Under the pieces are notes generated by a model. It ran no database searches and had not been told where the DNA came from. It saw only the letters and a list, made by a program, of their open reading frames with translations. Source: Wuchereria bancrofti (lineage: Eukaryota; Nematoda; Chromadorea; Rhabditida; Onchocercidae). Taken from it: a stretch of 64,000 nucleotides of DNA. Made by a program: the position numbers and the translations under genes. The stretch covers positions 12,257,475-12,321,474 of the forward strand of contig SSBO01000001.1 in the NCBI GenBank assembly GCA_005281725.1, given 5' to 3'. Each line of letters starts with the position of its first letter. The first letter of the stretch is position 1. Shown piece after piece: positions 1 to 11,141 of this stretch.

Positions 1-2645
1 ATTTCAACTTTTTATTTCTTCAAAACTTTTCTTTATTTATTGCATTTATTGTTATAAATTTCTCCATGAAGTATTCATTAAAAGATCTAATTTAAATTTA
101 TAAATTTTCTGCTTCTATTTTCATCGTTTTTTTTTCTTCCTTTAGCGTTAACTGAGATGGCCGAAATTTTGAGAAAATTCAAATTCAATTATGTATGAAT
201 ATATATTTTTTTCGTGGATATTTTCATTACTTTGACCGAAATTATTTTCAAATTATTTAAATTACTTCAAAATTTCATCATTTATTCAACAATAACTGAC
301 GTTGTTAGTAATTTGATGATTTGGCGTTGTTAGTAATTTTTCACTTCAAAATATCCTCTAATGCTTTCGTATGGATAAAATAAAAATTGTTGTGCTTCAT
401 TTAGTAGCTAACTGATAAATTTTAATGTTGAAATTCAGGCTTATTATTGTTCAATACTTTTAAAAATGATTTCAAAAGCTTCAATATTAAAATTACTTAC
501 CTGGAATTAAGCTCATTATTATTAAGTGCAGGCATACTTTACTTAAAGTCATGCACAAGTGATTATTTCAACAAATTTTCATCTTTATCCATTTTTATAT
601 CACTTTTTGTTGCTTTTTTTATTTTTTTTTTTTGTTATTACTTTTCTCCTATTTTCTAATATAATTTCTAAAATTTATTTAATAATCAAATTGCTTACTT
701 ATTTTGTCTTTTACTGATTTATCATCAAATTAAAATTAACAAATTTTAGGAAAGAACAGAAATTGAAATTACTTGTAATTTTTTGCATATTAGCAAGTAT
801 TTGTCAACATATGCTGGAATTTATTATTGAAAATGAAAGAAAAGTAATTACTAATCGTCAAATTAATAATGAATAAAATTTATAAATGAATGATAAATTG
901 GGTATTAATAATGCAACAAATTAAACTTTTTAAAAATATGAAACACATTTTTGGACAACAATCGCATTCCATTATCAAAATTAAAAATAGAATAATCAGT
1001 AATTTATTCTTTCTTTTTAATATCTTTATTATTCTTGGAACTTTTTTCCTATTTTTGTAAAGAGACATATAGTTCCATTTTAGCGGAATGATAGTATGAT
1101 TAAATCATAATAATAGAAATTTCAATAAACTAATAGTAATAATAATGATAATAATAGTAATAGCAGTGATAATAACAACGATAACAACAAAGTAGTAATA
1201 ATAACAATAGCAATAGTAATAATAATTATAATAAAACAATAACACAAAGAGGAAAAGATATTATTTACTGCAGTTCAAATACAATTATCATATCAATGTC
1301 TTTTGGTCAATGTCCCTTCATTGGAATGTAATCAGTTGATTCGTTTCATTTTAATTTTCGTTTTATTTAAAAATCAGACAGTTTTTTTCCTAAACTTTCA
1401 ACAATTTATAATAATTCAGCTTAAGATAAGCTGAAACATTGGTTTATCAATTGTTAAGCAATGATATTCTCAGTTTATCATTTTATTAACTATTGTAATC
1501 TTTATCAAATTGAATTTTCATTAAATTTCTATTAGTTCAGCTGGACATATGTTCGTAAGAACTATTGCAACAGGAGGTGAGGAATCATTTTTAAAATAAG
1601 TAAAAACTAATGTCAATGTGCATATTTTTAGATGATATTTGAATATGTGTAAATTTCAACATTTTAATTTAACATTTATATCTATTCTTATCACATCTTA
1701 AATCTAAAATGTTTGTTTTTCATAAATTCTGATTAATTTTTCAAGTCTTTTTTCCTAAAAATATTCAATAATTAGAAATAGAAATATTAATTGAATAATT
1801 CATCAGCACTATTATTAAATTTTAAGAATATATAAGATGAGAAAGAAAAAAAAAAGAAAATATCAAATTATAAATTTTTAATAAAAATTAAAAAATTGTT
1901 AAAAGAATAGAATAAAAATTGATTAATAATAATGATGCATTATTTATACAAAATAATTATTGTATTCCTATTACTACAACTATTACTACTGAGATGTTGT
2001 GTTGGTGACCTTTTTGTTGTCAAAGGCCGATAAACTCATTCAATCTGTCGTCTCACTTACCAACCATACATATCAGTTCAAACTTTATCATCGTTTCAAT
2101 TCTAATTATTATCATTTGCATTTATTGTTATCTTAATTATTTCACTTTATTCAACTACAATATTGAATATTTTTTTTAAATTTGTGAAATTAAATTTAAT
2201 CCGAAATTTTGCATGGTAATTTGAAATGTTAATTACACTAACTCGTTACATTAACTTAGTTAATACATTCTGTCATTTTAATTATTATTATTATTATTGA
2301 TAAATTATACGAAGTAATATCGGTTTATCATTCCTTTAATATTTAAATTATCACTATTAATGCAAAATAATGTGATATCATTTCTATCATTTCTGTGTCT
2401 CATTTTAATTACTATTAATAAATCACATTAATGAAATAATGATTATTATTTCTTCGTCATCTTAATCACTGCTGCTAATACATAGTAATACTTATGATTT
2501 CATTATCATTTGATCGTTATTACTAATGCATAGTAATACATTTGTATATGAAATAATGATAATGATAAATGCATTGATAAAAATCAAAATATAATTGATT
2601 TATTTATTTAAATTGAAAATTTATTGAAGGAATATATACAGCAAC
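1..2645. other. AT-rich region without a supported gene
   Basis: No reading frame here has both codon-like composition and matching splice sites. The 70-codon open frame at 447-659 is a Phe/Ile/Ser-rich translation of T-runs. Around 1125-1235 there is an imperfect AAT/AAC/AGT trinucleotide tract, and 2280-2560 is rich in ATT/AAT runs. The right end must hold the promoter and 5' UTR of the EF-hand gene. An ATACAG lies just before its start codon and could be a cis or trans splice acceptor, but nothing proves it. Confidence 0.5.
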
Positions 2646-5600
2646 ATGCTATATTTAATCCGTTTCTTATTAATACTATGCATAACTTATGCAATGCCTC
2701 AAGGTAATAATCGACATCCATTAGGTAATAATTTTACTCAAATATTTCTTTTTCTTATTTTTTTTACTTGCTAATGTAAATAAATTACTTCTTGATAAGT
2801 GAATTTTTTAATTTGAAAAAATAAAGCTCATCCTTGAACTGTATAATAGTTATAAAGTTTAAAAAAGAAGCAATTAATCTTTTATTAATTGTAGTATTGA
2901 AATATGTTTAAAATTGCGGATTTTTTTTTTAAATCAGTTTACAATTACTGTCAGAAAACTTAATTGTTGAAATTGTCATTTAAGCATTATTATTTTTAAT
3001 GTTAAGATTAGAATAGAAATTAAAATTTGAAAAGATATTTAAATTATCAATTTTTTAATTAATAGCTGAATAAATCTTTCAGATAGTACAATAACATCGA
3101 TAACGCTACCACAACAACAACAACTATTGCAACAACAACTACCGCAACAACAACAACAACAACTACCGCAACAACAACAACAACAAGAACAGCGGCGACA
3201 ACAACAACAATTACCATCAAATTTTCGTCCAGCAAAACAGATCAATGGTGATAAATCAACACAGTCAGGTCATTAACAACAAATTATCTTTTCCACTATT
3301 TCTTCCTTGTTTGAAAAAATAAATGGAAAATTAAAAAATAATTATTCGCACAAATAATTCCGTCTTTTCTCCGTCCAATAATTATTTAAAATATTTTTGC
3401 GATCAAAATTTTTGCAATAATTTAATTATAATTGTAAAAAAAATGCATTAGTGATTGGGAAAATTTAAAAATGTCATTTGCATTATAAATCTTTTTTTTC
3501 CAAATTTTAAATAATTTAACTTTTAAACTTTGTCCCAGGAAATTAAAATTTATCATTTTTAAATTTCGTTCTTGATACTTAACAAACAAAAGTTATGGAA
3601 TAATTCTTAAATCGTACACTAGGAAATCAAATTTATAAAATAATCCATAAGTTTTATCTCTGAGAATTAAAAATTCTCAGTAATTACTAAATTTTATTTT
3701 GAAAAAAATCAAAATTACAAAGTAGTTCTTAAATTTTATACTCAAAAATCACAATTACAAGATAATTCGTAAACTTTACCAACTTTATCCATGAGAATTG
3801 AAATTCCATAATGTGCTATTTGTTTTTGCAATTAATTGATTTATTTCTTTTGCATATTTCATCATTTCTCTTTATTCCTGTCTATGATTTATTAGCTTTT
3901 ACTTAAAATATTTGAAAATCTTGAAAACTGAATGTCTCAAAGAAAACAAAAAAAAATATTTGATAATTCATAATAAATAAAATTTAACAAATTATCAGTT
4001 TTAATAAATGACACTTGCAGCTCATGCAACACTAATGGCTCGCATGGAAGCATTACGACGACTTCAACAGGGTACACTTATTGTTAGCAGTTTTTCAAAA
4101 TTTTTAAATTGACATATTAATTTCATGATTTTTTCTTCCCTCATATTATTTCATTGAATTCTTTCATCGAAAATTTTGGAAAATAATCAAAGAAAAAACC
4201 TTTCGATTAATTAAGACATAATTGATCGCTTAATTAATCATACAAATATTTTCCACTTTTCGTTTACGAAATCGAAATTGTTAATCATATTTTGTGTTGA
4301 TAATGGAGATTTCACATTATTCCAAATTATCGAATTGAAATTCTTTTTTACAATGAAATTAAATTACTTCATTTTTTGATTCCCATTTGTCCTGTTTTCT
4401 TCACAAAACAAAAAGAAAAAAAAAAACAAATGAGAATGTAGGACAGCACTTATTATTTAATTCTTTGTTTTACTGCTGTTTTTCATCTCTTCAATCTTTT
4501 TTATAAATTGTTAAAATTTCAATCGAAAATTTCGTATCACCTGAGAAAGGAATTTAAATAATGAAATATTGCCAAAAAAAAAATTGCACCCTTTTCTTTG
4601 TTTGTATTAAAAAAAAAATAGGTAAGAAATTTGAAGAAAACGAAAAGTATTGAAATGCAAAAAAATAATAGTGAAACGAAAAAAAAAAAGTAATAGTGAA
4701 ACGAAATTAAATGAAAATTTTCGAAATGCTGCAAAGTTTTTAAATGAAACAGTTGGAAGGAAATGTGCGGAAGAATGAAATCTTTAAAATTATTTAAAAA
4801 AAAAAAGATTGAGATTGAATACGATTTGTTAAATATTTGTATAAACAATTCATTTTTCTTTTACAATAGTTATTTATTAATATTTTATTAAACATTTTTA
4901 TATTTTTCAGTTTTGCTTTTTAATATCAATTTATTAAATTGAAATCAAAATTTCAATTTTTATTCTAATTTCTAGCAGAATTCTTTACTTATTTTAGATT
5001 TTAATATTTTCAAGTAAATTGCAAGTTCTAAATTATAATTTAATTGTAGGATCAACTTCAAATCAATTCATTTCAACCGAATCGTCAAAATTAAATCCTC
5101 CTGTTGCTGATGCTTCTCAAGGCGATCTTCCTGGTACTGCACCTACCGGACAATTACCGCCCGTGGATAAAAGCGTTGATTTGGATGGTGATGGCGCATT
5201 AAGTCTTGCTGAAGTACAATATGCTGCATTTGTACATCATGGATTATCCAGTAATGTCATTGAAAGTCTTTTCAATGAGGTATAAAATTTGAAATGATAA
5301 CAAAATTTAACAATATTAGTCCTTTTTTTCTAAAAAAAAAAAAAAAAAAAAACTTGATAAAAATTAAGTTCAAAATATAAATTTAAGCAAATTTTCAAAC
5401 AATAAATTACATGGAAAAATTTTCATTACGATTTGTTAGTTTCATATAATATTTAGATATTCAAACGTTAATTGTACATTTTTTTGCTTTCTGACTTTTT
5501 TTTTTTGTTTCTTTTCTCATTGTGTATTAAAATTTTGTATCATTGTGTATTTTTTAATCAATTTATACTAAAATTTATTGCTTTCTATAAGGTTGATAAA

Positions 5601-8600
5601 AATGGTGATGGCTATTTAACATCAATAGAATTCAATGACATACGACCATTGGTACTTGCAAAAGCTGAAAGTGCTGCACAACGTTATTTGCAAGTAATTT
5701 TAAACTAAAAATCATTCATTTCATTTTTTAATTTCTAAAACGACTTTAAAAATTCTAATATATATATATATATAGAACTTTTTTTTAGTAATATTTTTTC
5801 TCCAATTGTTTTTATATTAATATTGGCTATATAAATTAAAGTTATAATTAATCATGATATATTATTAATTTTTAGGCTGATATTTAAAATTAATTAATAA
5901 CATTATAATTTCAAATTAATTTTATTAAAGTAATTCTGTTTTTTTTAAGACAGTTGACAAAGATCATAATGGTTTATTATCACTAAAAGAAGCACAAGAG
6001 TATATTTTAAAAGAATATGGAATTGGAAATCGTGACGTAGAACGAATATGGCGTTTAGTGATACCAAATTTAAATGTTGAAATGGATGCTACAATGTTTA
6101 GCAAACTTCGACGACGCATTCGAGCAATGTCAATTCGGCTTGCTAGGCTAATTATGAAGGTTCTTTTTTCTTTTCCTTTTTTTCTACATTTGTATTTTCT
6201 AAATTTTTACATTTTGTTCCTTTTTATTTTCCTCATGAAAAACTTTTCGTCTAATTTTTCTAAAATATTGCAAAAAAAAAAAAAAATTATCTTTCGATTT
6301 TATATACAATAACAAAGTATTAAATTTGCTTCATATTAATAATGAAAATTATAAAAGAATTCGGTTAAAACGTTGAATTTGAATAACAAATTTATTTTGG
6401 AATAAATTTAACAACAAAATTTAGAATATTATAATTGCATTCTTCTTTTGTAATACATTTTAAAATTAGGCTCAACTTTGAAATTAATAAGTGATAAAAA
6501 TTATCCGAATTAATTATTATTATTATTATTTAAGAATGCAGATAAAAATGAAGATGGACATATTGATAAGAGAGAAGCACAAAAGATAGCATTCGAGCAA
6601 GAAGGTATCAGTGCAGGTGATGTAAATGAAATGGTAATGTCTGTTGATGATAACAATGATGGTGAATTAAATGCACCAGAATTTGCTGATTTCGAACGAA
6701 TTATTCGTTCACGAGCTATTGATACATCAAAAAAAGCATTAAAGGTATAATTGAAATTTTTGAATAATTTTAAAAAAGGAATGAAAATAGAAAATAAATG
6801 GCATTAATTTAATTCGTTATTTATTACTAGTCATCTAATTATTACATTTATGACACTAATTTAATACTTAATTTAATACTGACATTAATTGACATTAATT
6901 TATTACTAGTCATCTAATTATTACATTCATCACAAAGAATTAAAAATTAGAACAAATCGAAAAAATAAAACAAAAATAAGAAATGAACAAGTAATTATTA
7001 ATTTGAAATTAATTTAATATTATCAATTTTTTTTTCTTTTCAATTTGAATGAATTAGGTAGTTGATCGTGATGGAAGTGATACTGTAACAATGGACGAAG
7101 CAAAACGTATCGCATTTGATCATTATGGTTTTGATGAAAAAATTCTTCGACCATTTTTTGCTCAAGCGGATGAAAATGAAGATGGCCAACTGGATCCGGT
7201 TGAATTTGCCGGATTTCGATCAGTTATACGTAGTAAAGCTGTCAAAAATGCTTTAGATATTATGCAGGTTAATTAATCATAGATAATAATAAATTCTTAG
7301 TCTATATCTAACAGATTTTATATAATATTTTATTAAAAAATTTCTAATTTAGGCAAAAAGAGAAAATTAACAATAAAATATGTTATTTTCAAAAGAGAAA
7401 ATTTTAATTTTTAAAGCATTTAGAAATTGTTGGAAATTTTAAATCAAAAATTTAGTTATTATTTTTATTTGAATTACTACTTTAAAACAACATGTGACTA
7501 TGAGTATTTTTTTTTTAGGAAATTGATAGTGATGGTGATGGTTACATTAATAATTCGGAAGCTGTTGCAATGGCTCGACGACAAGATGACATGGATCCTA
7601 AGGAAACATTTAATTTGTTTATTATTGCTGATCAGGTAATATTTATCTTCCTTTTTTTCATCAAATAATTTAAATAATTCGCACTATTTTAATTAATTTT
7701 TATGAGTTTAGTTTTAATTCCAAAACCAACTTTTTTTTCATGCTAAAAACTGGTATAACTTTTTGAATTACTAAATATTCCCCTCTTTTTTAAAAAATAT
7801 TTTCAATTAATAAATCTTATTTAAGCGTTTTTTTTTTCAAACAATAATTCATTAACCATTTGCATGATCATAATTGCTAAAATATTTTAGGATAAAAGTG
7901 GAAAATTGGACAAAGTGGAATTAGCTGATTTTTTGCGCCTCGTACGATTAAGTGCCATCAAATTTGCAACTGAACATTTTAAAGTATGTTTTTTATTTTC
8001 GACATATTTTTCAAATGCTCTTTTTAAGTATTTCTAACAATGACAAAAGTTTTAGTGATGAAAAAATGATAAATTGTCAAAAATTTTAAAAACTGCCAAG
8101 CAAAAAAAGTGCTAAATAGTAAGAATTTGGAATGCAAATTGAAAAGTGATGAATTAAAGTTTCAGTCAATTATCATGCAAAAAAGTGACAAATTGCGAAT
8201 TTTTTTTATAAATTTAAAAAAAAAAGGCTAAACAAAAAGGTTTTGATTAATTATTATACAAAAAACTGACAAATTATTAAGATTTTGTAAATTTATCGCA
8301 AATATTTTATTTTTTTCTTCCTTTTTTTTTTTTTTACTTAGGAATTTGATATGAACAAAGATAAAACGGTAACAATTGATGAATTAGAAGAATTAATCGA
8401 ATTAAAATATAAAATCGACCGGATAATAACGCGACAATTTTTCAAAAAAGTTGATGTGGACAGTTCGGGTGATTTAGCACCTGGTGAACTTGTTGATTTC
8501 AGGTACTTTTCATACAGTGATTTCATCACTGTTTTTTTTTTTTTTCTTCTTACTTTTTTTTTTATTTGCACTTCTTTTGCCTACGGTTTTTATTCAGCGA

Positions 8601-8727
8601 TGATTTATTTAGACATGAAATTCGACGATTTGTTACGGAACGTAATTCGCAACGGCCATATGATTCGACCAAATCTAATGATCAAGATAGTACACACAGT
8701 GAAAGTAATGAAGAAGTAAGAAAATAG
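2646..8727 (+). CDS. Secreted multi-EF-hand calcium-binding protein (12 loops in six modules)
   Basis: Twelve phase-compatible exons: 2646-2703, 3083-3268, 4021-4071, 5050-5279, 5592-5693, 5950-6159, 6535-6744, 7058-7267, 7519-7635, 7891-7983, 8342-8502 and 8598-8727; 1758 nt, about 585 aa. The start MLYLIRFLLILCITYAMPQ is a typical signal peptide, so the product should enter the secretory pathway. A Gln-rich stretch (CAA/CCG repeats) and a Ser/Pro linker follow. Then come six 70-residue modules, each an EF-hand pair: loops DLDGDGALSLAE, DKNGDGYLTSIE, DKDHNGLLSLKE, DKNEDGHIDKRE, DDNNDGELNAPE, DRDGSDTVTMDE, DENEDGQLDPVE, DSDGDGYINNSE, DQDKSGKLDKVE, DMNKDKTVTIDE and DVDSSGDLAPGE. The second loop of module 2 (PNLNVEMDAT) has lost its ligands. 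By family knowledge it binds Ca2+; the physiological role is unknown. It resembles reticulocalbin/calumenin-like proteins in being secretory with many EF-hands, but I cannot assign orthology. Confidence 0.9.
3105..3215 (+). repeat. CAA/CCG codon repeat encoding a Gln-rich tract
   Basis: An imperfect trinucleotide tract within exon 2 of the EF-hand gene. It reads as Gln runs broken by Leu-Pro and Leu-Leu in the coding frame. Its antisense gives a Cys-rich open frame that is only a shadow. Confidence 0.85.
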
Positions 8728-8958
8728 CAATTCATTTCATTGCCTTCATCATTTGATAAAAATCAAGAACAGTTACAGCAAAAGTAACAGAAAAAAAGTA
8801 AATAACAACAGTAACAACAATAATAACAACAACAATAACAATAGCAGGAACAATAGCAAAGGAATAAGTAAGTTAAAAAAAAAAAGGCAATATGTTCATT
8901 TCGTCAAAAGTTAAATGTATGTTTTCAATATTTTTTAAGAATTTATTAAAATGATAGC

Positions 8959-8964
8959 AATAAA
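8959..8964 (+). other. Possible polyadenylation signal of the EF-hand gene
   Basis: An AATAAA hexamer lies about 230 bp after the stop codon. In such AT-rich DNA the hexamer is common, so this is only a candidate. Confidence 0.3.
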
Positions 8965-9998
8965 GGTTTTATTATTTCAGAAAAAGAAATTAAGCTACAG
9001 TCTGATGTAAATTTTAATTTTTCTTCAGTTATACGAAAGATTTAAGGAATTGAAAAAGAAACTAAATAATAATAATTATGATAATAATGATTAATAATAA
9101 TAACAAATAATAATAATAACATAATAGTGATAATAATAATAAATAATAATAATGAATACTAATCGTTATAGTAATAATTCGCAGTAGGATTGATAAATAA
9201 TGGAAATGAAATATGCAGAAAATTTAAGATTTTCGAATTATTTCATTCTTTGCATGTCACATATTTGAGTAATGCTGTGCATTGGAATGGCTTGCTTTTT
9301 TTTTAAAAAAGGCGCTTGCCTTTTTTAAATAAATGTTAATGTTTATGGACGTTTGGTATCGGTGTGATTAATTACTTCTAATTAAAGTGATAAAAATTTA
9401 CATAATGGATGACGAATATATGTATTGACATAATAATGGAAAAATAATACGCTGAAATGAAAATAATTGTAGGAATTAGAAATGTGAATTATTATTAGAT
9501 TATTAGAAGCATGTTTTCAATATTTTCAGGTTATAACAATAATATAATTAATAATAATAATAACTAATAATATAATTAATAATAATAATAATTAATAACA
9601 ATAATAACAAACAATAGTAATAATAATAAATGATAGTAATAATAATGATACTAGTAAATGAGTAATAATAATAATAAATTAGTAATAATAGCAGTAAATA
9701 TTGTTATCAATAAAACAATGGTAACTATAGCATACAATAATGCATTCATCAAATTGATCCCACTTTATTTGATGACAGTATTAGCATCGCATTTCCAACT
9801 CTTTCATTTTGTCTTTCATTTTCATTTATTTTCAAAAATGCGTTAAAAGTATTTTTATAAGCAAATTTCAAAGTTTCAATTAGTAACTTTAACTCCATCA
9901 CTTTGTATTTGTTGAATTGTTTACAATGTGATTATTTGTCACAGTTGTACATAACACGTAGATTTGTCTGAGCACAGTTTCTTCATCAAAAAGGTGGT
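8965..9998. repeat. Trinucleotide-rich intergenic region
   Basis: Imperfect AAT/ATA/GAT tracts occur at about 9065-9165 and 9535-9700, similar to those at 8790-8860 in the 3' flank of the EF-hand gene. No supported coding exon is visible. The 62-codon open frame at 9658-9846 is a translation of the tract. Confidence 0.5.
9988..9992 (-). terminator. Pol III terminator of tRNA-Lys
   Basis: A run of five T on the minus strand, 6 nt beyond the tRNA discriminator base. Confidence 0.7.
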
Positions 9999-10071
9999 TG
10001 CCCTCCGTGGGACTCGAACCCACGACCCTCAGATTAAAAGTCTGATGCTCTACCAACTGAGCTAGAAGGGC
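9999..10071 (-). tRNA. tRNA-Lys (anticodon UUU)
   Basis: The reverse strand folds as a complete cloverleaf. The 7-bp acceptor stem pairs GCCCTTC with GGAGGGC, and the discriminator is A. The D arm contains GCTCAGTTGGTAGAGC. The anticodon stem is TCAGA/TCTGA with loop CTTTTAA, placing anticodon TTT at 10036-10038. The T arm is GTGGG-TTCGAGT-CCCAC. There is no intron. Internal A and B boxes are intact, and five T residues on the minus strand (9988-9992) directly downstream give a Pol III terminator. It is a nuclear elongator tRNA for AAA codons. It stands alone between two protein genes. Confidence 0.97.
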
Positions 10072-11141
10072 TCCAGGCCATGACTCATTTACGTTTCCTA
10101 AATCGGTGATCAGTGATTGGTGATCAATAATTGTATTGTACATTATAATGTCTGTGTTAGTGTTAGAAATAACCCAAACGTAACTTTATCAATAATATGA
10201 CTTTAATTTAGAAAGAAAACGGAAAAGACTTACGCTATTTTAGAAATTGTTATTACACGCAATTAAACGAATTATTACTAACTTTTCTTCATCACTCCAT
10301 TTCATCATTTTCTTTTTATCTTACACGTGAAACATATTCTAATAAGTGGAATGTTGCATAGTTACTTTTGTCCAATTATCATACTTCAATAGCTAATACC
10401 TGTTGATCAGATCAACAATTCATTTTAATGGTCGAATCCGATATGAGCTAAATATTTATGATTTTGCAATCATTATGATAAAAGAAAAGCAGAATCATGA
10501 TAATTATTTTATATACAGATTTAGTTATCATACATATATTGATTACTTAAGATGGTAATTAATAAAATTGACACTAATTAACTGAATCAATAATTGACAA
10601 TCAGGAATCTCTTTTTCCTGATTTCCATGTATGCTCCATGTGATTTGTAGTAAATTTATAAATAAGTGAAAAATTACTGCAACCTATTTTATGAGAAAAG
10701 TTCCATAATCATACTTTGATATATCAGAAATCTTGCAATAATTTAATCATAAAGCTACAGTGCAAAATAATAATTAACTTTAATTAGCTTCATTAAAAGA
10801 AGGCAATTAAAAGTTAATAATATTTTATCTAATGAACATAAGAAAAAATTTTTAAGTTGTAGTGGAAAGTGACAAGATTTAGTAAACAAATAACACACGT
10901 GAAAAATGTACAAAATACGTAAGAAATTTTCCATTAAATTATTTTTATTATTATACATAATAAAAAATAATAACTTAAGAAACGAAAAAACAGTGATCAA
11001 ATTTTTGAAGTATTAATTAACAGAATTAATGTTTGCTTCGCAAACATAATTTGATTAGTGATATTGAACATTTATCAACTATTTAAGGTAGTAAGTGATA
11101 GTGTAACAAAGAGCATTAACAACAACAAAAACAATCGAACA
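10072..11141. other. Intergenic region upstream of the acidic membrane-protein gene
   Basis: No coding exon is supported. A TTTAAG acceptor at 11086-11087 precedes an open stretch leading into the first ATG of the next gene. It could be a trans-splice site or a 5' UTR intron end; upstream coding exons cannot be excluded. Confidence 0.4.

Noticed and set aside
447..659. Hydrophobic 70-codon frame
   Set aside because: Phe/Ile/Ser reading of T-rich DNA, with no evidence of exon borders.
3039..3245. Cys-rich minus-strand open frame
   Set aside because: It is the antisense of the CAA/CCG Gln tract of the EF-hand gene.
9898..10143. 81-codon open frame on the minus strand
   Set aside because: It runs through the tRNA-Lys gene; the translated ALLAQLVEHQTFNLRVVGS type of peptide is a familiar tRNA artefact.
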